In this document: piece by piece, positions 39,491-48,703 of the stretch
Layout of the letters: each line of letters starts with the position of its first letter
How positions within the stretch are numbered: the first letter of the stretch is position 1
Assembly: GCA_964551305.1 (NCBI GenBank)
Contig: CAZKBT010000009.1
Coordinates: 1-61,199 of the forward strand
Direction of reading: 5' to 3'
Source: JBAZDC01 sp041654595
GTDB taxonomy: Bacteria; Pseudomonadota; Gammaproteobacteria; Burkholderiales; Burkholderiaceae_B
DNA length: 61,199 nucleotides
Notes under the pieces: model-generated
Database searches by the model: none
Seen by the model: the letters and a program-made list of their open reading frames with translations, nothing else
Told to the model about the DNA's origin: nothing
Program-made: the position numbers and the translations under genes

Positions 39491-41199
39491 CACGCCGGTT
39501 GCGCGTGCTCGATGAGCAATTGCGCGGACACCGTGCCGTTCCAGACGTTCTGTTCCAGCCGGTACGCCACGTCAACGTAGTCGGGCAGCATGGCGGCGTG
39601 ATTGAACCAGATTCCGTCGAATCGCTGGTTGTCGCGTTCCAGGCTGAGTTTCAGGTGCTTGTCTTTCAGCAGCCGTTGCTGCCTGACCACGAAAGTGTCG
39701 CGGAAAACGGGCGGCGCGAACCCGGCGCCCCAGACTTGCTGCTGCAGCAGGCCCGCGACGTCGGCATTGGCATAGGCGCTTTCCAGCGATCCGTCCGTGA
39801 GAATCACGGGATCGAAGCTGTCTTGGCCGCTGAGCTCGCGCACGGCGGCGTCGAAGCCGCCGACGAATTCCTGATAGCGGTCTTCCAGTAAAGTCAGGCC
39901 GGCCGCCATGGCGTGGCCGCCGAACTTCAGGATCATGCCGGGATGGCGCTTGGAGACCAGGTCCAGCACATCGCGCAGATGCACGTCCGGGATGGAGCGG
40001 CCCGACCCGCGCAGTTCGCCGCCGTCGGAGCGGGCGAAGGCGATGGTCGGCCTCCAGTAGGTTTCCTTCAGCCTCGAGGCCACCAGGCCGACGACGCCCT
40101 GATGCCAATCCGGGTGGTAGACGCTGACGCTGGCGCCGATCTGGGGCTGCGTGGTCTGCATGGCGTGCAGGGCTTCTTCGCGCATGGCGGTTTCGATTGC
40201 GCGGCGCTCCTGGTTCATGCCGTCCAGCTCGCGCGCCAGCTGCATGGCCAGCGTTTCGTCGTCGGTGGTCAGGCAGTGTATGCCCACGCTCATGTCCGCC
40301 AGCCGGCCGGCGGCATTGATGCGGGGGCCGATCGCGAAGCCCAGGTCGAATCCGCTGGCATTGCGCGGGTCGCGGCCCGCCACGGCGAAAAGGGCGCGCA
40401 GCCCCGCCTGCATTTGGCCCTTGCGCATGCGGTTCAAGCCCTGGGTGACCAGCAGGCGATTGTTCGCGTCCAGTTTGACGACGTCGGCGACCGTGCCCAG
40501 CGCGACCAGGTCCGACAACGCATCCAGGCGGGGGCCGCCGTCGGGCGGATAGATGCCGCGCCGCCGCAGTTCCGCCCGCAAGGCCAGCATCACATAAAAA
40601 ACGACGCCCACGCCAGCCAGGTTCTTGGAGGCAAAACCGCAGCCCGGCTGGTTGGGGTTGATAATGGCCAGGGCATCGGGCAAGGCCTCGCCCGGCAGGT
40701 GGTGATCGGTGACGACCACGTCGATGCCACGCGCGCGGGCGGCGGCGACGCCTTCGACACTGGCGATGCCGTTGTCCACGGTGATCAGCATATCGGGCTT
40801 GCCGGCAGGGTGGCGCACCGCCAGGTCGACGACGGCCGGCGACAGGCCGTAGCCGGTTTCGAACCGATTGGGAACCAGGAAGTCCACGACGGCGCCCATG
40901 CTGCGCAAGGCACGCAAGGCGACGGCGCAAGCCGTCGCGCCGTCGCAGTCGTAATCGGCGACGATCAGCAACCGCTTGCCGGCCAGGATCGCATCGGCAA
41001 GTATGCTAGCGCCGAGCTGCACATGGGTGAGCTGGACGGGCGGAATCAGCGCGTTCCAGCCCATGCGGATCTCATCGGCGCGCCTGACGCCGCGCGCCGC
41101 CCACAGTCTCGCCAGCAAAGGATGCACTCCCGAGGTTTGCAGGGAATAGGCGGCCTCCTGGTCGAAGGGGCGATTGTTCAATATGGGTGTGACCACCAT
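39490..41199 (-). CDS. recJ: Single-stranded-DNA-specific 5'-3' exonuclease
   Basis: The protein has 569 residues (E. coli 577). DHH-family motifs are present: DYDCDG (82-87), DNG (142-144) and TDHHLPG (Asp165-His166-His167). DHHA1 and OB-like C-terminal domains follow. RecJ degrades 5' ends of single-stranded DNA in recombination and mismatch repair. Its start lies inside the 3' end of the upstream RpfE-like gene (22-base overlap), so the two are coupled. Confidence 0.95.
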   Translation of the reverse strand: MVVTPILNNRPFDQEAAYSLQTSGVHPLLARLWAARGVRRADEIRMGWNALIPPVQLTHVQLGASILADAILAGKRLLIVADYDCDGATACAVALRALRSMGAVVDFLVPNRFETGYGLSPAVVDLAVRHPAGKPDMLITVDNGIASVEGVAAARARGIDVVVTDHHLPGEALPDALAIINPNQPGCGFASKNLAGVGVVFYVMLALRAELRRRGIYPPDGGPRLDALSDLVALGTVADVVKLDANNRLLVTQGLNRMRKGQMQAGLRALFAVAGRDPRNASGFDLGFAIGPRINAAGRLADMSVGIHCLTTDDETLAMQLARELDGMNQERRAIETAMREEALHAMQTTQPQIGASVSVYHPDWHQGVVGLVASRLKETYWRPTIAFARSDGGELRGSGRSIPDVHLRDVLDLVSKRHPGMILKFGGHAMAAGLTLLEDRYQEFVGGFDAAVRELSGQDSFDPVILTDGSLESAYANADVAGLLQQQVWGAGFAPPVFRDTFVVRQQRLLKDKHLKLSLERDNQRFDGIWFNHAAMLPDYVDVAYRLEQNVWNGTVSAQLLIEHAQPA

Positions 41200-42122
41200 T
41201 TTCTCCAGTTAGTCCGACGCCCCGGCAATAGATCGAACCAGCGGCTCGGGCCATGCGGGGCGATTTCCACGATGCGTTCGCCACCCGTCATGACGATGTG
41301 GGGCGCTTTGTCCATCGTCGAAAAGTAGTCGGCATCCAATTGTTTCAGCGTATGCAGCCAATGCGACCAGTCCTGGCGCAGGACCGGTTCCTGCAGTGCG
41401 TCGAAAATACGGGCATCGTCCGGAATCGGCCCGGCGCGCAACTGGTCGAGCCGCGCTCCGCCGAACAGCCATAGACTGTTGACGGCGATAAGGCCCTGAC
41501 GCGCGCGCCGCTGGTTGACGGGATGGTCGAACCAGAGCATTTGCAGTTCGTTGACCAGTCGTCTCCAGGGACGACCGGATATGTCCTGGGACCACCAGTC
41601 GTTGACCATGCCGCGGCTGACCAGCGCCGGGCTGGCACAGGCCGGCGCGTAGTCCCGGGGCAGCGTGACCCGCCAGCGAGCGGGCTGGCAAGGATGCAGC
41701 GCGAATGGCGCGCCGGCCAGAAGCTCCCGGGCCGAATGCAGCAGCGCCTCGCTTTGCTCGGGCGTAATGTCGAGTTGCGACGCGGGTATCAGCGCCGCGC
41801 CGTCGCGAGAGGGCGCCACGTGCACCAGTTCCGCGAGCCAGACCGGCTCGTCCGGCTCCGCCGCGGTTTCGCTTGCGGATCGCGCATACATGGGTCCCAG
41901 ACCTGCGCTAACATGCTGTCCAGGCCGTGCGCGAAATCCCCGGGCTTGCAATTGCCAGAATTCATATGCCGTGCATAAGGCTTGCGCGGGATCGACGGCC
42001 GTGACGCGCGCCCGGCCCCGGGCGAGCCAGCGCGTCAGCGCGGGGGCCGTGTCGGGCAGGTAAGAGGCAAGTTCGCGCGCGTCGCGCGGATCGGGCAACG
42101 AGCCGGGTAGTACGATGTGCAT
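41178..42122 (-). CDS. RpfE/COG4255-like conserved protein
   Basis: The protein has 314 residues, soluble, with no signal peptide or obvious catalytic motif. The layout LPGSLPDPRDARELASYLPDTAP ... GLGPMY ... ALHPCQPARWRV ... ELQMLWFDHPVN ... GLIAVNSLWLFGG resembles the RpfE/COG4255 group, some of which are annotated as phosphoglycerate-mutase-like. In Xanthomonas rpfE lies next to recJ, as here. The function is not established and the name rests on similarity and context. Confidence 0.7.
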   Translation of the reverse strand: MHIVLPGSLPDPRDARELASYLPDTAPALTRWLARGRARVTAVDPAQALCTAYEFWQLQARGFRARPGQHVSAGLGPMYARSASETAAEPDEPVWLAELVHVAPSRDGAALIPASQLDITPEQSEALLHSARELLAGAPFALHPCQPARWRVTLPRDYAPACASPALVSRGMVNDWWSQDISGRPWRRLVNELQMLWFDHPVNQRRARQGLIAVNSLWLFGGARLDQLRAGPIPDDARIFDALQEPVLRQDWSHWLHTLKQLDADYFSTMDKAPHIVMTGGERIVEIAPHGPSRWFDLLPGRRTNWRKWWSHPY

Positions 42123-42163
42123 ACTAGAATTGTAGTGTTTTATGGATAACGGTAATTATCAAC

Positions 42164-43435
42164 ATGTCGTATGAATTATGGATAGGGGCTCGATATGCCG
42201 GCCTGGCGCGATCGCGGCGGCGCGCGGCGGGACGCAGAGACCGTTTCGTGTCCTTCATCGCGGCCAGCTCCATGGCGGGCATCGCCTTGGGGGTGGCCGC
42301 GTTGATCGTGGTGCTGTCGGTCATGAACGGCTTCCAGACCCAGGTGCGCGACAAGATGCTGTCCGTACTGCCGCATATCGAGCTGTTCGTGCCGCGCATG
42401 CAGGGAGACTTGACGTCGCAGTGGCGCGACATCGCCGATCAGGCGCAGCGCAATCCGTCCGTATCGGGCGTGGCGCCGTTCGTGGCCGCACAGGGCATGC
42501 TGGTGCGCGGCGAGGCGCTCAGCGGCGTGCAGGTGCGCGGCATCGACGCCCGATACGAAAGCACGGTCTCGGACTTGGCCGGCCAGATGCTGGTCGGCTC
42601 GCTGGATGCCTTGCAGCCGGGCAAATTCGGCATCGTGCTGGGCAATCAGCTGGCGAGCATCCTGAACGTGGATGTGGGCCAGACCGTCATGGTCCTGGCG
42701 CCGCAAGGCTCGATTTCTCCGGCCGGATTCGCGCCGCGCATGCGCCAGTTCACCGTCACGGGCGTGTTTTCCTCCGGCTATTACGAATACGATGCCTCGC
42801 TGGCCTTCATCAATGTCGAGGACGCCGCGCGCGTGTTTCGCGACAGCGGCGCGGGCGGCGTGCGTTTGCGCATCGCCGACATGCACAAGGCGCCTCAGGT
42901 CGCACGAGAGCTGGCGCGTGATTTGCCTCCTTATGTGATCGCCCAGGACTGGACCTTGAACAATCGCACCTGGTTCGCCGCGGTGCAGACCGAAAAGCGC
43001 ATGATGTTCTTGATCCTCACGCTGATCGTGGCGGTGGCGGCGTTCAACCTGCTGTCGTCGCTGGTGATGGCGGTCAAGGACAAGCGTTCGGATATCGCCA
43101 TCTTGCGCACCTTGGGTTCCACTCCGCGAGAAATCGCGCGAATTTTCCTGGTCCAGGGAGCATTGATAGGCTGCGTGGGCACGGCGCTGGGCGTCGGACT
43201 CGGCGCCTTGGTCGCCTACAATATCGACGTGATCGTCCCGTTCATCGAGCGCATGCTGGGAGTGCAGTTTTTGCCGCAACAGATCTATTTCATTACGGAA
43301 ATGCCGTCCAATCCGCAACTGAGCGATATCGTCGTGATCGGAGCGACGTCGCTGATCCTGTCCTTGTTGGCGACTTTGTATCCCAGCTGGCGCGCATCGC
43401 GTCTGCAGCCGGCCGAGGTATTGCGCCATGACTGA
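42164..43435 (+). CDS. lolC: Lipoprotein-releasing ABC transporter permease
   Basis: The protein has 423 residues. The N-terminal signature YELWIGARYAG precedes a first transmembrane segment (AGIALGVAALIVVLSVMNGF). A large periplasmic domain follows, then three C-terminal transmembrane segments with the FtsX-like pattern (DIAILRTLGSTPREIARIFL). Only one permease gene is present here, so it probably serves as a LolC/E (LolF-like) homodimer; a second gene elsewhere cannot be excluded. It overlaps lolD by 8 bases and diverges from the RpfE-like gene with only 41 bases between starts. Confidence 0.92.
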   Translation: MSYELWIGARYAGLARSRRRAAGRRDRFVSFIAASSMAGIALGVAALIVVLSVMNGFQTQVRDKMLSVLPHIELFVPRMQGDLTSQWRDIADQAQRNPSVSGVAPFVAAQGMLVRGEALSGVQVRGIDARYESTVSDLAGQMLVGSLDALQPGKFGIVLGNQLASILNVDVGQTVMVLAPQGSISPAGFAPRMRQFTVTGVFSSGYYEYDASLAFINVEDAARVFRDSGAGGVRLRIADMHKAPQVARELARDLPPYVIAQDWTLNNRTWFAAVQTEKRMMFLILTLIVAVAAFNLLSSLVMAVKDKRSDIAILRTLGSTPREIARIFLVQGALIGCVGTALGVGLGALVAYNIDVIVPFIERMLGVQFLPQQIYFITEMPSNPQLSDIVVIGATSLILSLLATLYPSWRASRLQPAEVLRHD

Positions 43436-44144
43436 GCCCCGCAACGCCGTCAATGCCGGCATCGCGCCGCTCAGCGCCAGCCATCTGGTCAAGACCTACC
43501 AGGATCGCGGACAGGCCGTCGAAGTATTGCGCGACGTCAGTCTGACGGTGGCGCCGGGAGAGATGGTCGCGATCGTCGGCGCCTCGGGCTCGGGCAAAAG
43601 CACCTTGCTGCATGTTCTGGGCCTGCTCGATGAGCCTACGTCGGGTTCGGTCAGCATCGACGGGCAGTCCGCGTCGGGCCTGTCGGAAAGCAAGCGCAGC
43701 CAATTGCGCAACCGCAGCCTCGGCTTCGTCTATCAGTTTCATCATTTATTGCCGGAGTTTTCCGCCCTGGACAACGTGGCCATGCCATTGATCGTGCGGC
43801 GCGAGCATCGCGAACAGGCGCGCGAACAGGCGATGACGGTGCTGGAGCAGGTCGGGCTCGCGCAGCGCGTGGATCATTATCCGGGCCAGCTGTCCGGCGG
43901 CGAGCGCCAGCGCGTCGCCTTGGCCAGGGCGCTGGTCACCCGTCCGGCTTGCGTGCTGGCTGACGAGCCCACTGGCAATCTGGATCGCCACACGGCGCAC
44001 AGCATGTTCGATCTGCTCGTGCAGATGAATCGCGAGCTGGGCACGGCATTCGTGATCGTCACGCACGATCCGGCGCTGGCGGCCTTGGCGCACCGGCAGT
44101 TGTTCATGGAAGAGGGCGTGCTGGTCGACGCGCCGAGCAAGTAG
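43428..44144 (+). CDS. lolD: Lipoprotein-releasing ABC transporter ATPase
   Basis: The protein has 238 residues. Walker A GASGSGKST, Q-loop FVYQFHHLLPEF, signature LSGGERQRVALARAL, Walker B VLADEPTGNLD and H-loop IVTHD are all present. The FHHLLPEF stretch is characteristic of LolD. It powers release of outer-membrane lipoproteins from the inner membrane to LolA. Confidence 0.95.
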   Translation: MTEPRNAVNAGIAPLSASHLVKTYQDRGQAVEVLRDVSLTVAPGEMVAIVGASGSGKSTLLHVLGLLDEPTSGSVSIDGQSASGLSESKRSQLRNRSLGFVYQFHHLLPEFSALDNVAMPLIVRREHREQAREQAMTVLEQVGLAQRVDHYPGQLSGGERQRVALARALVTRPACVLADEPTGNLDRHTAHSMFDLLVQMNRELGTAFVIVTHDPALAALAHRQLFMEEGVLVDAPSK

Positions 44145-44213
44145 CGCCGCGGCAAGGAAGGGCGGCGTTTGCCTGTGCGGGACGTCCGCCCTGCGGATGA
44201 TCGGGAGCGGATC

Positions 44214-45026
44214 ATGTTGATGGATACGCATTGTCATTTGGATGCGTCGGAGTTCGACACGGACCGCCGGGCCGTGATCGATCGCGCCCGGTCCCAAGGC
44301 GTGCGCGCCATCGTCATTCCAGCGGTGCGGCGCGGCAATTTCGCCGCCGTCCGCGAACTGGCCCGCTCCTTTGACGGCGGCTGCTATGCATTGGGCATCC
44401 ATCCCCTGTACGTCCCGCAAGCGCAATGGTCGGATCTGGATGCGCTGCGCGCCGCCGTTCGCGACAGCATGGATGATGCCCGTTTCGTAGCGATAGGCGA
44501 GATCGGCCTTGATTTTTTCGTGCCGGAGCTGACCGGGCCCGCCATGCGCGAGAAGCAGGAAGCGTTTTATCAGGCTCAATTGGACGTCGCTCGGGAATTC
44601 GAGCTGCCGGTGCTGCTGCACGTGCGCCGTTCGCAAGACCGGCTGCTCAAGTATCTGCGCCAACGCCCCGTGCAAGGGGGGATCGCGCATGCCTTCAACG
44701 GCAGCTTTCAGCAGGCGGGGCAGTTCATCGACCATGGCTTCGCCCTGGGCTTGGGCGGTGCCATGACGTTCGAGCGGGCGCTGCGGATACGGCGCCTGGC
44801 GACCCGGCTTGCGCTGGAGAACTTGGTCCTGGAGACCGATGCGCCCGATATATCTCCGGAATGGCTGTGCAGCCCCGGCCGGGTGGCCGAGCGCAACGAA
44901 CCTTGCCAAGTCGGCCGCATCGCCTCGGTATTGGCGCAGCTTCGCGGCGAAACGGTGCGAGAGATCGCTCGGGCAACCGCGGATGCCGCTTGCCGGGTAT
45001 TGCCGCGCTTGGCGGGAAATCTGTAG
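44214..45026 (+). CDS. TatD-family metal-dependent hydrolase/DNase
   Basis: The protein has 270 residues from ATG 44214 (MLMDTHCHLDA), with GGGAG just upstream; the earlier start at 44169 adds a non-conserved tail. Metal ligands are in DTHCHLD, GEIGLDF, LHVRRSQD and HAFNG, with the family ETDAPDI near the C-terminus. TatD enzymes are Mg-dependent DNases. This one belongs to the YcfH/YjjV branch by sequence, but the exact substrate is not known. Confidence 0.9.
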   Translation: MLMDTHCHLDASEFDTDRRAVIDRARSQGVRAIVIPAVRRGNFAAVRELARSFDGGCYALGIHPLYVPQAQWSDLDALRAAVRDSMDDARFVAIGEIGLDFFVPELTGPAMREKQEAFYQAQLDVAREFELPVLLHVRRSQDRLLKYLRQRPVQGGIAHAFNGSFQQAGQFIDHGFALGLGGAMTFERALRIRRLATRLALENLVLETDAPDISPEWLCSPGRVAERNEPCQVGRIASVLAQLRGETVREIARATADAACRVLPRLAGNL

Positions 45027-45154
45027 CAGCAGGCGCGGCGGGCGCGGCGTTTGTTTATCCCGCGTGCAAGCCGAGGTGGCCGCTTGCGTCCCCATCGTCG
45101 TCTCGATAGCGGCCGACCGGTCTACGCTACAGCCTTTTTTCCGAAGAGGCCGCG

Positions 45155-47683
45155 ATGGTGGGGCGCATATGTCTGCTCGGGTTCGTGGCGTCCGGCACGG
45201 TCGTGCATGTGTTGCCCGATTTGCCGAGTCGCTGGACGCAGTGGGTCTTGCTTGCCGCTGTCGGACTCTTTTTCATCCCGGCATGGCGCGCGCGGGGCCG
45301 CCCGCGGACGGCGTGCTGGGCCATTGCCGCAAGCCTGCTCGGCTTTTTGTTGACCACGCATCGCGCCGAACTTCGCCTGGCGGATGCCCTGTTGGCGGAT
45401 AATGAGAACAAAGTCAGCCGGGTAGAGCTTCGCATTGCGCAGTTGCCTCGGCACGAGCCGGACAGCCGCCATTTTCAGGCGGAGGTGTTGTCCTCCAGGC
45501 CCGAGGGCGTGCCGTCCGTCATTCAGGTTTCGTGGTCCGCGGCGTCGTGGCCGGGGCCGTATCCAAAAGGGCGGAGCGAGCCCGCCGAGTTTCCCGAGCT
45601 GATACCCGGCCAGCGCTGGCGCATGGCGCTGACGTTGAAGTCGCCTCATGGCATGAGCAATCCCGGCGCGTTCGATTACGAGGGATATGCCTTCGCCCAA
45701 GGGGTGCGCGCTTTGGGCAGCGTACGCGGCACCCCGGAGTATATGGGCGACGATCCTTGGGCCAGCCTGCCCGTGATCGCGCAACGCGCGCGCTATCGGG
45801 TGAGGCAGGCCATGCAGCCCTACGTGCGGGATCTGCGCTATGGCGCCGTGCTCGTGGCCCTGGCGATCGGAGATCAGGCGGGCGTGCAGGCGTCGGACTG
45901 GCAAGTCTTCAATAGGTCGGGCTTGACACACCTCATCTCCATAAGCGGATCGCATATCACGATGATCGCCGCGCTGGCGGCGTTGGCGGTCTCCTGGCTT
46001 TGGCGCCGGGTCCGATTCGGCCATGCGGTGCCGGCAGAGATCCTGCCGGCCCAAGTGGCGGCCGCCTGGGCGGCGCTGCTCGTGGCATGGCTGTATTGCC
46101 TGCTGGCGGGCTGGGGCGTGCCGGCGCGCAGGACCTTCCTGATGCTCAGCGTCGTGGCTCTGGCCCGCATCGCGCGATTGCCCATGAGCGCATCGCGCAT
46201 CGTCCTGTCGGCGGCATTCCTGGTGGTCCTGCTGGATCCCTGGGCCATGCTGAGCACGGGCTTTTGGCTTTCGTTCGGCGCGGTATGCGTCTTGCTGGCC
46301 AGCTCGTCCTGGTTCGGCCAGGCGGTATCCGAGCGGCAGGCCGGGCGCTGGAGCCGCCTGGGCGCGTTCGCAATGACGGCGGCGCGCCTGCAAGTGGCCA
46401 TATCCTTGGCCTTGCTGCCCCTGCTGGCGCGCATGTTCAATGAAATTTCCCTGGTTTCCCCTTTGGCGAATGCCTATGCCATTACCTTGATCGGGATGGT
46501 GGTGACGCCGGCGGCCTTGCTGCTGGCCGGACTGGCGCTCGTGCCCGGCGCCGGCGCGCTTGCCTCGTGGGCGGCATGGCTGGGCCATGGCGTGATGCAG
46601 TGGTTGATGCATCCGACCGTGTGGCTGGCCGAGCTCGAGCTGGCCAGCGTCGTCATCCCGACTCCTCCATGGTGGCTGACGTTGTTGGCGATGGCGGGCG
46701 TGGCGATGGCCGCCATGCCTTACGGCTTGCCGGGCCGCAGGCTCGGCTGGCTGCTCATGCTGCCGGCGCTGTGCTGGCGCGTGGAGCGGCCCCGCGAAGG
46801 GGATTGGTCGATGCATGCCCTGGACGTCGGGCAGGCCGGCGCCGTGGTGGTCAGGACCGCGCGCAGCACCCTGGTTTTCGACGGCGGCCTGCGGCGCGGC
46901 CCGGCGTCGGAAGACGGCGAGCGGATCGTCTGGCCCTTTTTGAAGACCCTGGGAGTGCGCGAGATCGACGTGCTCGTCGTGTCCCACAGCGATCTGGATC
47001 ATGCGGGCGGAGTATGGGGCATCGTGAAATCGGCGCCGGTCGAGCAGGCGTACAGCTCCTTCGATCTGCGCCGCTATCTGCGCAGAGAGGCGTCGAAGCT
47101 GGGGGCCGATGCGCAGGCGCTGAACCTGCCGTCGGCCATCACGCCTTGCAGGCGCGGCGTGCGATGGCGGGTGGACGGCGTGAGCTTCGAATTCCTGTGG
47201 CCGGCGCGCGGATCCGCGACGCAGGCGTGGGGCGACAAGGAAGGTCGCAACGCGGATTCCTGCGTCTTGCGCGTGCAAGGCAGGCATCACGGCATGCTGT
47301 TGACGGGCGACGTCGGCGCGCGGGAGGAGCAGGCCATGATCGAGTGGATGGATGGTCCCGTGGACGTCGTCATGGCTGCGCATCACGGATCCAAGTCGTC
47401 ATCGTCGCAAGCATGGGTCGAGGCGACGCGGCCCGCCCACGTTATCGTCCAGGCGGGACGTTTCAACCGCTACGGGCATCCTCATCGGCAGGTGCAACGG
47501 CGCTGGGAGCGCGCGGGCGCGCAATTCTGGCGCAGCGATCATCATGGCGCGGTCACGGCCGTGTCGTCCGGCGGCGAGCTGCGCGTCAGCGCGCAACGCG
47601 TGGATCATCGCCGCTACTGGACGTCGCAGCCGGCATGCGGCCCGCAATCGCCGGCTTGCGGGCGCGGCGCACAGCAGCCGTGA
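45155..47683 (+). CDS. comEC: DNA internalization channel ComEC/Rec2
   Basis: The protein has 842 residues. Several N-terminal hydrophobic segments precede a DUF4131-like domain. The competence core region has GLTHLISISGSHITMIAA. The C-terminal metallo-beta-lactamase-like domain contains SHSDLDHAGG and GMLLTGDVG, then AAHHGSKSSSS. ComEC carries single-stranded DNA across the inner membrane in natural transformation. Whether this organism is competent cannot be judged from one gene. Confidence 0.93.
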   Translation: MVGRICLLGFVASGTVVHVLPDLPSRWTQWVLLAAVGLFFIPAWRARGRPRTACWAIAASLLGFLLTTHRAELRLADALLADNENKVSRVELRIAQLPRHEPDSRHFQAEVLSSRPEGVPSVIQVSWSAASWPGPYPKGRSEPAEFPELIPGQRWRMALTLKSPHGMSNPGAFDYEGYAFAQGVRALGSVRGTPEYMGDDPWASLPVIAQRARYRVRQAMQPYVRDLRYGAVLVALAIGDQAGVQASDWQVFNRSGLTHLISISGSHITMIAALAALAVSWLWRRVRFGHAVPAEILPAQVAAAWAALLVAWLYCLLAGWGVPARRTFLMLSVVALARIARLPMSASRIVLSAAFLVVLLDPWAMLSTGFWLSFGAVCVLLASSSWFGQAVSERQAGRWSRLGAFAMTAARLQVAISLALLPLLARMFNEISLVSPLANAYAITLIGMVVTPAALLLAGLALVPGAGALASWAAWLGHGVMQWLMHPTVWLAELELASVVIPTPPWWLTLLAMAGVAMAAMPYGLPGRRLGWLLMLPALCWRVERPREGDWSMHALDVGQAGAVVVRTARSTLVFDGGLRRGPASEDGERIVWPFLKTLGVREIDVLVVSHSDLDHAGGVWGIVKSAPVEQAYSSFDLRRYLRREASKLGADAQALNLPSAITPCRRGVRWRVDGVSFEFLWPARGSATQAWGDKEGRNADSCVLRVQGRHHGMLLTGDVGAREEQAMIEWMDGPVDVVMAAHHGSKSSSSQAWVEATRPAHVIVQAGRFNRYGHPHRQVQRRWERAGAQFWRSDHHGAVTAVSSGGELRVSAQRVDHRRYWTSQPACGPQSPACGRGAQQP

Positions 47684-47723
47684 TTATTCCGCTATTATCG
47701 ATGTCTCTCATTCGGAGCGCAGC

Positions 47724-48683
47724 ATGAACACGTCTTCTTACGCCACGGACTCGAAACAGCAACCGGAGCAGGCGCCGCGCCTGGAGTACGTCACGTGCGC
47801 CAGCCCGAGCGGCGTGCATCGCATGGCCTATTGGGAATGGGGCGACCCCTCGAACGACCGCGTCTTGCTTTGCGTGCATGGCTTGACGCGCACGGGCAGG
47901 GATTTCGACCCGCTGGCCCGGCGCTTGAGCAGGCATTACCGCGTCGTGTGTCCCGACGTCGTCGGCCGCGGCCGTTCGGATTGGCTGCTCGATCCCCACG
48001 GCTACGCCGTTCCCCAGTATGTCGCCGACATGCTGGTATTGATCGCCAGGTTGAACCCGGCTCGCCTGGATTGGGTAGGCACGTCGATGGGCGGACTGGT
48101 GGGCTTGGGCCTGGCGGGCGCCTTGGCCATGTCGGCCGCGATGCCCATCGGCAGGACGGCGCCGGGCCTGGGAGACGACGAGCGCCTGCGCATCGGCAAA
48201 ATGGTGCTCAACGACATCGGCCCGCGTTTGCAGGTGCAAGGCCTTGCGCGTATCGCCGGCTACGTGAGCCAGGAGCTGCGTTTCGACACGTTCGAGCAGG
48301 CCGTGGACTACGTCCGTGGCGTTTCGGCGGGTTTCGGCGAGCACGATCAGGCGGACTGGGAGGAGTTGACGCGTTATATTATGGTCGGCAAGGATGGCGG
48401 CTGGGTCAAGCATTACGACCTGCGCATCGGCAAAGGCTTGGCGGACCAGTCGCCGGAGGCGATCGCGGCATCGGAGTCCCTGCTCTGGATGGCGTATGAA
48501 AGCCTGGAGCGTGTCCTCGTGCTGCGCGGCGAACTGTCCGATCTGATCGACGACGCGACGCAGGCGGAAATGCTGAGGCGAAATCCACGCGCCGCGGCGG
48601 TGCTGGTCGGGAATGTCGGCCATGCGCCGACGCTGCGCGCCGCGGATCAATTGGATCCGGTGGAAGCGTTCTTGCTGTCCTGA
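47724..48683 (+). CDS. Alpha/beta hydrolase
   Basis: The protein has 319 residues from ATG 47724 (MNTSSYATDSKQQ); longer in-frame starts run into comEC. The fold signature CVHGLTRTGRDFD, the nucleophile elbow GTSMGG, an acid in LRGELSDLI and the His in VGHAP form a plausible catalytic triad. The specific substrate is unknown. Confidence 0.87.
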   Translation: MNTSSYATDSKQQPEQAPRLEYVTCASPSGVHRMAYWEWGDPSNDRVLLCVHGLTRTGRDFDPLARRLSRHYRVVCPDVVGRGRSDWLLDPHGYAVPQYVADMLVLIARLNPARLDWVGTSMGGLVGLGLAGALAMSAAMPIGRTAPGLGDDERLRIGKMVLNDIGPRLQVQGLARIAGYVSQELRFDTFEQAVDYVRGVSAGFGEHDQADWEELTRYIMVGKDGGWVKHYDLRIGKGLADQSPEAIAASESLLWMAYESLERVLVLRGELSDLIDDATQAEMLRRNPRAAAVLVGNVGHAPTLRAADQLDPVEAFLLS

Positions 48684-48703
48684 GGCGGCCGGGCCGCCGT
48701 GCG

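Noticed and set aside
45122..47386. 754-residue minus-strand open frame
   Set aside because: It is a shadow of comEC, rich in His, Gln and Arg with no domain.
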